A stretch of 35,000 bases of DNA from Mesostigma viride (Eukaryota; Streptophyta; Mesostigmatophyceae; Mesostigmatales; Mesostigmataceae), in NCBI GenBank assembly GCA_009746045.1, contig RPFO01001599.1, forward strand, positions 1 through 35,000. The letters run 5' to 3'. This document shows positions 22,329-31,111 of this stretch, one piece after another (position 1 is the first letter of the stretch; each line of letters opens with the position of its first letter). The notes below the pieces were generated by a model. It saw only the letters and a list, made by a program, of their open reading frames with translations. It searched no databases and was not told where the DNA came from. The translations under genes were made by a program, and so were the position numbers.

Positions 22329-22977
22329 AGTTAGCATTTTGGGCAACCAATATGCTAAGTGGATGCAGTTTGGAAAGACCTTTCCAACGCCGTGCTGACC
22401 GCCTGAAACAGACAAGGGACAAGAAAGATATGAGGTCCCGAAGTCCTAGCCGTCCGTGGCCGACTGAGGTACAGTCCTCTGGTGTAGTGGACAGGACACG
22501 TGGCAGGCCGTGCCTGCGCAGGCTTAGCCTGACTATCACGTGACTGTGGTCCACGTAGACCAGAGGAGCAGCAGCCTGTGACTGGTGGACTACAGGAACT
22601 GGCACAGGTCTGCAAGGATACTAGGCCTTGCAGGCTTGTGACAGGTCCTGTACTTCCTAGGTTGCAGAGTCTAGGCAAATCCAGTTCGTCCTGGCTCTGC
22701 ACTGATGCCAGTGGACGTTGAGGATTTGCTTGCCTGCCTGCACGTGCCTCGTCACACCGATGGGAACGAGGAACAACGCAAAGGATATAGCTTGGTCATG
22801 GGGGATGACCAGCTATCTTGGCAAGCACGAACCGAGGCTCCCACATTGGTCGTGGAACCGCTCACCGTGGTCGTGGCTTGGTGCACGGGTTAAAAGGTTG
22901 CTGCCTTTGCAACTTTGGCTCATCCCGTTGTGTGGCGCGAGAGACCAGGAACTCACAGTTCTGGCTGTTCGCTAACT
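22329..22977 (+). repeat. 3' LTR (649 bp)
   Basis: It begins AGTTAGC and ends GCTAACT. It matches the 5' LTR except for a shorter T run at its start, one extra G near 22,465, an A/G difference near 22,484 (GGTGTAG here), and a CpA where the 5' LTR has CpG near 22,756. It carries the same hairpin and ACGT-core cluster. It should supply the 3' end of the transcript. Confidence 0.95.
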
Positions 22978-22982
22978 GGACC
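22978..22982. repeat. Target-site duplication, right copy (GGACC)
   Basis: GGACC matches the five bases left of the 5' LTR at 14,517-14,521. Confidence 0.9.
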
Positions 22983-23421
22983 TGGGCGACCATGACCAGT
23001 GCGCAACTACTAACTAGTGTCACCGCTGCCTTCCGGACAGCTGAGGGCGAAGTTGCAGCCAGCTAGAGCTGCAGACGTATTTTCAGGGCTTAGCGCATGC
23101 CGCAAGGCTGCGTTGCGTAGAGGAGCGTTTGCTCGTCATATATTGCGTAATAGCTTCGGAAAGTTATATCAGCGCGTGCGTCTTAGAAAGACAGCCCATG
23201 ATGATGCTACGCCCTGGCTATGTTCAGATTACTTGCCCTGGCACGCTACTTGTTATGCCACGCTCACATGGGTCTTATTGCACCCACAGTTTGCCGGATC
23301 GGTAGCATGTCCTTTTAGCTAGTAGCGCGCCCGAATGCAGCTGTGGCATGCCTTTGGCATGAAGGAGACTGCATGGGGGTCCCTGCCCTTTCTCCTGTTG
23401 TGCACACACAGGGATTATAAA
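22983..23421. other. Right flank of the LTR insertion, no gene assigned
   Basis: An open frame without an ATG start runs to 23,322 on the plus strand. It encodes about 100 residues, including a basic stretch (RGAFARHILRNSFGKLYQRV), with no recognised domain. It could be the continuation of sequence interrupted by the LTR element, but no matching frame across the left flank was identified. Confidence 0.25.
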
Positions 23422-23435
23422 AGCACTTCGGTGCT
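23422..23435 (+). other. Short hairpin with TTCG loop
   Basis: AGCAC-TTCG-GTGCT is a perfect 5-bp stem closed by the very stable UUCG tetraloop when transcribed. It overlaps the left arm of the inverted repeat beginning at 23,432. Confidence 0.4.
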
Positions 23436-23616
23436 CCGTGACTCCCCAACGGGAGCACGTGTTTTAATTAACTAATTCATTAGAAAGACGAAGCGGTTGT
23501 GATATTCACAGCTGAATTTGGTGCCCAAACGTGAAAGTTATGAGCTCCGCTGTACTAGCCATTAATTAATTAATTAATTCATTAGACTCGTGCTCCCGTT
23601 GGGGAGTCACGGAGCA
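23432..23616. repeat. Inverted-repeat (foldback/MITE-like) element, 28-bp perfect arms
   Basis: The arm at 23,432-23,459 (TGCTCCGTGACTCCCCAACG, then GGAGCACG) is the exact reverse complement of 23,589-23,616. The 129-bp centre is AT-rich and contains TTAATTAA-type repeats and two TAATTCATTAG copies in direct orientation. It has no coding capacity. The layout suits a small non-autonomous DNA element or a cruciform-forming foldback. The right arm abuts the microsatellite at 23,625, with eight bases between them. Confidence 0.6.
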
Positions 23617-23624
23617 TTAACCCC

Positions 23625-23763
23625 GATGGATGGATGGATGGATGGATGGATGGATGGATGGATGGATGGATGGACAGACGGACGGACGGACGGACGGACG
23701 GACGGACGGACGGATGGACGGACGGATGGACGGACGGACGGACGGACGGACGGACGGACGGAC
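23625..23763. repeat. Composite microsatellite (GATG)n then (GGAC)n
   Basis: About 50 bp of GATG units are followed by about 89 bp of GGAC units with a few GGAT variants. Because the unit is four bases long and lacks stop combinations, all frames are open, giving spurious PSVR/PSIH and DGRT/DGWM reading frames. Confidence 0.95.
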
Positions 23764-24060
23764 ACAACACCTTGAAATGGCCTTTTTTTTACATAAATTC
23801 TGGCCCATGGCAAGTTTATGGTTGGATTGACCTAGGATTGGATCCCACGACTCCCCGGGATGTGTCTGGCTAGTGGTGGAGTAGTTGAGTCAAAATGTTA
23901 AGTTTACGTGGTATTCCCTGCTTAAGTTAACTCCAGATCCAAGGCCAAAACTGGCCACCTAAACCACTTGCACTTGCATAGCAACAATAATTGATATCAG
24001 ATTATGCTGTAACTTTGCAAGGGTGACGAATACGAGTTGTTCAGACCTTGTACAAAGTTC
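23764..24060. other. No gene recognised
   Basis: AT-moderate sequence without an open frame of note. Confidence 0.3.
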
Positions 24061-24124
24061 TAGGGCATTCGGAGCCCTATTTAGTGACAAATGCTAGCAA
24101 AATAGTGCTAGCATTTGTCGTAAA
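24061..24124. repeat. Palindromic module 1 (two nested hairpins)
   Basis: TAGGGC...GCCCTA (24,061-24,066 with 24,074-24,079) forms a 6-bp stem. GACAAATGCTAGCA (24,086-24,099) and TGCTAGCATTTGTC (24,106-24,119) form a perfect 14-bp stem with a 6-base loop. It shares CGGAGCCC and GCATTTGTC with module 2 at 24,244-24,292. Confidence 0.55.
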
Positions 24125-24243
24125 TGGCAATTTTTAATTAATATTAAATCCAAATAATGTCAGAATGACACCCAAACCTATTGTCATCATGCCAACACCT
24201 GACACAGGGTCCCCACAATTCATGTGCAAAAATTCAGATCATA

Positions 24244-24292
24244 CGGAGCCCAAAATGGTGACATTTGCCTGCATTTGTCACCATTTTGGCTC
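24244..24292. repeat. Palindromic module 2
   Basis: GAGCCCAAAATGGTGACA (24,246-24,263) pairs with TGTCACCATTTTGGCTC (24,276-24,292) as a 17-bp stem with one bulged C and a 12-base loop. A T run follows (24,292-24,298), giving a terminator-like appearance that means little in a eukaryote. Shared words with module 1 suggest a diverged duplicated element. Confidence 0.55.
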
Positions 24293-24309
24293 TTTTTTAT
24301 CACAATTTT

Positions 24310-24789
24310 AACAACACTAACCACCAAGACACTCCCCAAGCTAGGGCACATCATGTTAATTCTTTGCAGGCAACTCAAGAATGACTAGTACAAACAGCGT
24401 GCAAAACCTTGGGGCATGTGAATGCCTGAGTGGTGACCATAGCTAGCAGAATGTATAATGTAAGGTAGACATTGCCAGTATGCCACATTGCTGTGATGCG
24501 CAGTGCACGTCCATATATACCCCATAACACCATACCTTTAAACTACTTGGCACATTGCAAAATGGGAAGGAAAGGTGGACAATACATGCCACGTCACTAG
24601 AACACAGCCATTTGGTTGCTACTAACACGCACCATGCGTGATATATACGTGTAATACATGTCAAGAACATGCCGAGCGAACATCAAGGTGAAGTGACACC
24701 CAGCCGCTGGCACATGTCACCTGGCATCCACGTATGCTCACGTGATATGGTATTGGCATATCCCATGTCTCCATCTCTTGTGCTTTGTG
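24310..24789. other. No gene recognised
   Basis: Short frames only. From about 24,450 the sequence is rich in CATG/ATACATG and ACGTG words. It merges into the C-rich satellite that follows. Confidence 0.3.
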
Positions 24790-26012
24790 GGCACCGAGCC
24801 ACCCATGCAGTAACCCACCCATGCAGCCACCTGGTCACCCACCCAATGAACTGCTTACACTCTTGCGCGCCCGTGCACCCAGCCACCCACACGTCCACCC
24901 ACCTAGTGACCAAAGCCAGCCAGCCAGCCGTGCACGTGCTAACCCACCTTATTATATAACCACGCATGCACCTAGGCACCCAACCAGCTTAACCAACCCA
25001 CTTGGACATTCACCCACCCAGCAAGGCACCTGCGCTTGCAACCCACACACCTATAATAGGTAATAAGGAAGCACTCACCCATCCAATGAGCCAACCACCC
25101 AACCACCCAACCACCTAAACACCCAGCCAGCATGCCCCATATGCACCATCCGGCCACCCACCCTTGACCCACCCACCCACCCACCCACTCAACCACTCAG
25201 TGCCCCCCCACCCTTATACCCACTGACCCACCCACACATGCACTTTCTCAGCCAGCCACCCCCCACCTCACCCCCAACCTGCACAGCCCTTCACCAGCGA
25301 TATCAGGTGAGTCGGTCCCAACCATAAACCCACCCACGCATCCATATCTGTGCGCCCACCCGCCCATCTACCCGTCCCTTCGCCCACCGACCCACACCTA
25401 GTCATCTACACATCCACCAGCCACCAACCACCAATGGCCCATCCACCAACCCACCCACCCACACGCATCCCTAACCACCCAACCACTAACCCACCATCCT
25501 CAAACCCATGCAATTGTTTCACTCACACATCTAACTACCCACCCACTTAGGAGTCTCCAAAGCCTATCATCACGCAGACACCTGGCCATCTGCCTACAAC
25601 CGATCACCCTAACACTCGTCTACCCATCATGACCAGCCACCCATCCACCCACCCTCTCCACCTGCCTGTGCTCCCAGCTACTCGGCCAGCCATTTACCAA
25701 GGCATCCACCTTTCAGCCAGCCACCTGCCATTGAACCCACCCATGTCTAGGAATCCCTTGAAGCATCTACAGCCTAAGCCTCCCACCCAAGACTTCCAGG
25801 GCAACTGAACAACCAACCAACCAATCAACCAGCTACACAACTACCTAACCACCTAACCACTCAACAACCCGATCACCAAACCACCTAACCACCCAACACC
25901 CAAACCAGCCAGGCATGTGCCCGCCCATTTGCCCTCGCACGCCCGCACCATCAGGTCCCTCCATACACGCCCCGTTCACCTAGCCAGCCACACACCTAGC
26001 CAGCCACCTGCC
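24790..26012. repeat. Degenerate C-rich tetranucleotide satellite (CCAC/CCCA/CCAA type)
   Basis: About 1.2 kb is built from imperfect CCAN/ACCC units (such as CCAACCACCCAACCACCCAA near 25,090 and CCCACCCACCCACCCACTCA near 25,170) with irregular interruptions. All G-containing positions are depleted on the plus strand. It looks like an old tetranucleotide array, complementary in strand bias to the GGAC/GGAT arrays nearby. Frames open within it are repeat artefacts. Confidence 0.75.
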
Positions 26013-28107
26013 CAACTCACGCATGAAGTCAACGTTAGCCATGCATGGCCTCACGTTGCATCACTTGCATTGCATGGGTAGTTTGCATGAGGCAGCTTCC
26101 ATCTCGTTGTCAGCAACTGAAAAGGCTCTTTCTTTACTTTAATGAATGAGCAACAACGTTGGAAACGTTATCCTATCCCTCTTTAAAACAGTCTTTCAAT
26201 CAGAAAGACGAGGGCAAATATCTGGACAAGGTGGCAATAACCACTGCAAAATGCACTTGAGAACGTCTTATTAATCCAGCTCTCTACCCTTTGAGAAGCT
26301 GCCTTGCGTTAGCAGCGATCCTGGGCCCTCTAGCTCGCTCACCTCGCTTAATCTGCGCTTCTTTATGGCTGCCGGGAGATGCGAAGCTTGAACCCAGCGT
26401 GTCGTGGCGAGGTCCTCTGCCCGGCCCATCACACCTCGAAACCGCATGCCGACTAATTAAAAACGATGCCCCCCTTTGCCTTTTGTATCGGGCGTCAAAA
26501 GAACGATAAACTCGCTTGGAAAACACTGTCGCAAAGAGCTTTCTACAGGCATTATAAGCAATTTTCGCAGTTTTTACCGCACTTATTGCACAGCCGGGAG
26601 ACCATTAAGGACCTTTGCGCGGAATCTTGGGCACGCCATATGTCCTGCTGGCTTATTGCCGCAGGCTGGCAGTATAGGAAGGTCGGGCATAGCCTAAAGA
26701 GGTAATTATCTGACGATAAAGATATGCATTGCATGACGCAAGAAACAGACGGATTTCGCACCCCCCAGTTTATTCACGCAAATGCCGGAAAATTAAAAGC
26801 GAAACTCAAAAAACGAAAACACTAACCTCTTCGGGAATATTATAACGAACAAGCTGAGCTATCGTGCCGGGTTTTTCGTTTCCTCCCGTATCCAGGACCG
26901 TGAGACACGTACCACCGAGAAATCTGGATTTCGCGAAAAAAATTGTGCGCTGCAAAAAAAATATTTGTCCCGCTCAATGCCCTCGTCGCAATCACAGCGC
27001 ATATCATTCCAAACTTATTCCATGGATTAATCGTGATGTAAGCTTCGTTTTGACACCTCAGGCGGCTGAAATGACGCAGGTTTCAGAACGCTAGCTGATG
27101 CTCGACCGCCATGGGTGTTTTCGTCGTTTTCGTCTCTCGCGGCGCGGGAAAAATCTAGATCTCGGACGAAATCCGGACAATAATTTATGTCAAAACAAGT
27201 TTTGCGGGCTTCGCCCGCGACATTAGAGCTTGTACTTTTTGTGGCCGGTCCCCGGCCAGGGAGCCCCGGCTAGGGAGATGTGAGTCACCACGTACCTCCG
27301 TCGAGTGCCAAGTGGCGCTAGTCCCGCCAAGGAGCGCGCGCTAGCTTTAGAGTTTCGACCACAAGATTCATGGAGTTTGGCAAAAGGGTGAAGGAAAAAA
27401 ATCCGTAACGCAATGGGGGGCTCTGTGAAGGTTCGAACCCAGCAAGCTTCGAGCAGTCATGCGATGAGCTGTGCCTTGGCGCCTGAAGTCTACGTAACCA
27501 AAGTGTTGCGAAGTTTTACAATATGTACATTCCTTCAAAGGGACAAACTGCGCAACCGCGCAGTGGACGGAGCTCGCGAACTACTTGCGGAGTTCAAGCT
27601 CCAGATTGACTGCTACCCCTGCACGGGAGCGCGATGCGCGCGGGGATGAGTGACCTCGCCAACCCCGCAGACAGCAGGGAAAAATCGCTTACAGGCGGTG
27701 GAGCAGAGGAAAATCCACGTGTGAGCTTCCTGCGCGTTTGTAACTGGTTCCTCAGGATAAAGTTTGGTCCAACAGCCCAAAAGTTTGCGACGGTTATATC
27801 TGGAGCTCGCGAACGCAGGAAATCGCAGAGTTTTCTAGTAGGAGCCATCTGGGCATACGGACCTCTGCCCAATGGCTCATCTGGATGTAACGCCCGAAAA
27901 CCCTGATAATATGGACGCCGTGGTTTGACCTTTTCGTGATTGGTCGCAACGAAATTTCGCGCAGCTGATTCGTCAAGCGGACTCTAAGTCGCGCCGCTGA
28001 GTGGCTGGAGCCGCAAGCCGTTCGAAAGAGTGTTAGCTAAAATTGTGCCAAGGCTGCGTTTTACAAGCTTTAGTATATATGTTGATTTGGCGGGTTCGCG
28101 GTGTTGT
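26013..28107. other. No gene assigned; small hairpins and weak ORFs
   Basis: The longest frames are 70-92 codons on either strand. One starts at an ATG at 26,466 (79 residues, no motif). One covers 27,634-27,906 and reads protein-like in FLRVCNWFLRIKFGPTAQKF but has no recognised domain. Two compact GC hairpins are present: GCGGGC-TTC-GCCCGC (27,204-27,218) and GGCCGG-TCC-CCGGCC (27,243-27,257). A GGTTCGAACCC near 27,431 is not part of a tRNA fold. Confidence 0.3.
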
Positions 28108-28239
28108 GGACGGACGGACGGACGGACGGACGGACGGACGGACGGACGGACGGACGGACGGACGGACGGACGGACGGACGGACGGACGGACGGACGGACG
28201 GACGGACGGACGGACGGACGGACGGACGGACGGACGGAC
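28108..28239. repeat. Perfect (GGAC)33 microsatellite
   Basis: Thirty-three uninterrupted GGAC units (132 bp). The absence of any variant unit implies recent expansion or active slippage. Open frames across it are artefacts. Confidence 0.97.
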
Positions 28240-28365
28240 ACTACAATACGGTTCGTAGGAGACGCGAAATGAGTGAGAATGTTACCCGAGCGGTAACGAG
28301 GATTTGCACCGTTGATTTTAACATATGTTTCTTTTTTTGCGCCATTTGGCGAGCATCGACTGGAG

Positions 28366-28472
28366 CCTGAACCTAGCGGGGGGAATCGTGCGGGGGAATC
28401 TTGCGGGGGAATCTTGCGGGGAAAAATTCCGAACGTGATTTTAGCGAAGTCCTACTATACTTTGCTTGGTAC
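28366..28472 (+). repeat. Dispersed repeat, copy 2
   Basis: It matches 192-317 in the blocks CCTGAACCTAGCGGG, GCGGGGAAAAATTCCGAACG and TTTAGCGAAGTCCTACTA. Unlike copy 1 it has tandem GCGGGGGAATCTT units in its centre (28,391-28,420). It lies between two GGAC arrays. Confidence 0.6.
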
Positions 28473-28717
28473 ACGGTACTACAGTTTCGTCACTGAAAAT
28501 TTTCTGTAGTTGCGTTGGTTTTTCGTACGTTCCGCTGAAATTTTTGTGTTCAGTGCCCAGATCACAATTTGATCCGGGCGCAAAATGATTGGCTGTACGG
28601 TACGAACCAAAAACGAAATTTTAGTATCTAAGTTCCGCAGCGCTTGCTGAATTTGCCCCGGAAGCCCGGGGGCACTTTCCCCGCTGAAAAAGGTGTCCGC
28701 GGAAGCGTATTGTAGTG
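28473..28717. other. No gene recognised between repeat copy and microsatellite
   Basis: Non-coding sequence. A word GGAAGCCCGGGGGCACTTTCCCCGCTGA-like near 28,661-28,687 resembles 632-666, so the dispersed repeat may extend across this stretch. Confidence 0.3.
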
Positions 28718-29640
28718 GGACGGACGGACGGACGGACGGACGGACGGACGGACGGACGGACGGACGGACGGACGGACGGACGGACGGACGGACGGACGGA
28801 CGGACGGACGGACGGACGGACGGACGGACGGACGGACGGACGGACGGACGGACGGACGGACGGACGGACGGACGGACGGACGGACGGACGGACGGACGGA
28901 CGGACGGACGGACGGACGGACGGACGGACGGACGGACGGACGGACGGACGGACGGACGGACGGACGGACGGACGGACGGACGGACGGATCGACGGACGGA
29001 CGGACGGATGGATGGATGGATGGATGGATGGATGGATGGATGGATGGATGGATGGATGGATGGATGGATGGATGGATGGATGGATGGATGGATGGATGGA
29101 TGGATGGATGGATGGATGGATGGATGGATGGATGGATGGATGGATGGATGGATGGATGGATGGATGGATGGATGGATGGATGGATGGATGGATGGATGGA
29201 TGGATGGATGGATGGATGGATGGATGGATGGATGGATGGATGGATGGATGGATGGATGGATGGATGGATGGATGGATGGATGGATGGATGGATGGATGGA
29301 TGGATGGATGGATGGATGGATGGATGGATGGATGGATGGATGGATGGATGGATGGATGGATGGATGGATGGATGGATGGATGGATGGATGGATGGATGGA
29401 TGGATGGATGGATGGATGGATGGATGGATGGATGGATGGATGGATGGATGGATGGATGGATGGATGGATGGATGGATGGATGGATGGATGGATGGATGGA
29501 TGGATGGATGGATGGATGGATGGATGGATGGATGGATGGATGGATGGATGGATGGATGGATGGATGGATGGATGGATGGATGGATGGATGGATGGATGGA
29601 TGGATGGATCATGGATGGATGGATGGATGGATGGATGGAT
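28718..29640. repeat. Long composite microsatellite (GGAC)n(GGAT)n, 923 bp
   Basis: About 288 bp of GGAC units (28,718-29,005, one GATC interruption at about 28,987-28,990) switch abruptly to about 635 bp of GGAT units (29,006-29,640), with one irregular unit (GGATCATGG) at about 29,607-29,615. The GGAT array is interrupted by the DIRS-type element at 29,641 and resumes at 34,968. The 217-377-codon frames on both strands are repeat artefacts. Confidence 0.97.
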
Positions 29641-29849
29641 TTGGTGAGCTATGCTCATTTTATCTATGACTAACCTGCTGAGCGGAGAATGCAACGCCGT
29701 ATAGCACCAAAAAGAAAAAATAATTTTAGAAAAAATATTTTTTGTGCTGGCACCCGTACCCCAGCCACCCAGGTAGGGGTTGGCTGGAGAGGTGGTTGCT
29801 ATAAAGGGTGGGCTTCCATTCTAGGGAAGCAGGTTGTTTTCTTTTGCCT
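29641..29849 (+). repeat. Split direct repeat A1 (209 bp)
   Basis: It starts TTGGTGAGCTATGC directly after the GGAT array and ends TTTTGCCT. It is identical to A2 except for one extra A in an A run (CCAAAAAG here, CCAAAAG in A2). It probably holds the promoter and leader for the gag ATG at 29,918. GCTATAAAGGG at about 29,799-29,809 is a TATA-like candidate. Confidence 0.93.
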
Positions 29850-29917
29850 GAGAACCTCACGTGACCACAACACAAAAAACAAAACGCAAGATAACACATC
29901 AAGCAGTATAACCTACC

Positions 29918-31019
29918 ATGTCCACAGTGACAGCCCCAGACCGGAATTTCCCAGCGAAACTCAAGCAAGCAGCCAAGGAGGGATGCACCCCAAAGGAGGC
30001 CGCCACTGCGGTTCAGAAGATCCTAGGGGAGGGGAACTGGCTAGAGCGGATCCAGAAGCTCACTCCGGGGCGTGCCAAGAACGTCATGGACGTCCTGGAG
30101 GAACGGGGGTTTGTCAGCGACTGGGATGGGGAGGAGCCCTGGCCGATGTGCTAGCAGCGCAACTGGGGGAGGCTATTGCAGAGCCGGACCCACCAGTGTC
30201 AGCAGGTGCGGTGGGAACGGGGGGTGTTCCCCCTTCGGCAGGTGGAAGCGGAGGGGCGGGGCATGGTGGAGCGGGCGCTGGGGAGGACGATGGCGCTCCT
30301 GGGGCGATCGACCAGGCTGTGGCGGACCTGGACCGAAACCTAGGTCGGCTGCTGGGGACCGAGACGGGCTATGCAACGCCAGCTGGAGGGCTTCCATCCC
30401 GGCCGGGCAACGCCCGCACTGGCGGAGATATTGGCGACCTAATATCGGCTATGTCGAAGCTGCTGGACCAGGCAAAGACTCCAGCAGCTGCAAGCCCAGC
30501 CGCAGCGACGACTGCTGGCAGGCTGGCGCGCACGAAGGGGGTGGCGCTGAGTGGGCATGCAGTGCCGGTGCTGGTGAGCAACATGCTGGAGGCGGTGCTG
30601 CCGGGAATGCTGGACTACGCGGAGAGCGTGGGGGGAAGTCCATCCGTGCATCGTTAATGCTGACGATGCACGGCAGCTCAGCCAGCGGGGAGAGGCGGAT
30701 GCTGCTCCTGCAGATGGCAGGAATTCTGGACACGATGGTGACAGAATTTGGCTACTGGGCCACGCCACGCTCCGAAGTAATTCTGGAGCTGGCAGCAGCC
30801 GAGTACCTGGCAAAGCTGATCACGGCATGCCAGCTGGTGGATGTGGGGTCGACGGGGTGGAAGGGGACGCCGTCGGCAATGCTGCCATTCCAGGAGGGTG
30901 GAGCAATGCTGGCGTCTCCGGCGGTGCGGGCGGCGATGAGCATGGGGAAGCTGCAGCACAAGCTGGAGCAGGGTCCCGGCAAGAAGGGGCAGGGCGGCCC
31001 GTCCAACAACAACAAGTGA
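29918..31019 (+). CDS. Gag-like first ORF of the DIRS-type element, frame interrupted
   Basis: The ATG at 29,918 (context TACCATGTCC) opens a frame beginning MSTVTAPDRNFPAKLKQAAK, with helical, Lys/Glu-rich sequence. This frame stops at 30,154. Protein-like sequence continues in the next frame from about 30,130 (ALADVLAAQLGEAIAEPDPP, a Gly/Ala-rich linker, then LVSNMLEAVLPGMLDYAESV) to 30,657. From about 30,630 it continues in the third frame (SASGERRMLLLQMAGILDTM, ending KKGQGGPSNNNK) at the TGA of 31,017-31,019. Both steps are one base backwards, at GATGGGGAGG and at a six-G run (30,630-30,635), which suits missing Gs in the sequence. Joined, it would be about 365 residues. No CCHC knuckle is seen. 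Position and composition suggest the particle/RNA-binding protein of the element; there is no direct homology evidence. Confidence 0.6.
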
Positions 31020-31111
31020 GGGAGCGGTGCCTTCTTCCACTACCTCTTCCAGCACCCCTGCCACCTCGTGACTGGTGGCAGCAGGTACGCTCAGGCCGTA
31101 GGCGCGATAGG

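Larger units (their letters stand above)
14522..22977 (+). mobile_element. Complete copia-like LTR retrotransposon, 8,456 bp
   Basis: The element has two 649-bp direct LTRs that begin AGTTAGC and end GCTAACT (a perfect 7-bp inverted repeat) and is flanked by a GGACC duplication. Order inside: LTR, ORF-A, ORF-B, gag with a CCHC knuckle, a UGA stop in readthrough context, pol (integrase, protease, RT, RNase H), about 1 kb of non-coding 3' region, purine tract, LTR. The RT and RNase H motifs are Ty1/copia-like (IDFKRAFLKG, LHGDDLHLIG, HVPGVDNPADALTK). Three things depart from a standard copia element: the LTR ends are AG...CT rather than TG...CA, the protease lies after the integrase, and two extra frames precede gag. 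The near-identical LTRs imply a recent insertion. No obvious tRNA primer-binding site could be assigned just after the 5' LTR. Confidence 0.93.

Noticed and set aside
23582-23873. Several 60-80-codon frames over the 23.6-kb microsatellite
   Set aside because: Same tetranucleotide artefact.
24246-24298. Hairpin plus T run like a bacterial terminator
   Set aside because: The surrounding sequence is clearly eukaryotic; the palindrome is better described as a repeat module.
24790-26012. Possible telomeric or subtelomeric repeat
   Set aside because: Units are CCAC/CCCA/CCAA with no TTTAGGG, TTAGGG or similar telomere motif on either strand.
27425-27445. GGTTCGAACCC resembling a tRNA T-arm / B box
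   Set aside because: The stem positions do not pair beyond two bases, the A-box-like TGGCAAAAGGG is about 54 bases upstream, and no cloverleaf can be drawn.
28479-29694. Open frames of 217-377 codons on both strands (PSIH/PSVR and DGWM/DGRT repeats)
   Set aside because: They are translations of GGAC/GGAT tetranucleotide arrays, which lack stop codons in all frames; no gene is implied.
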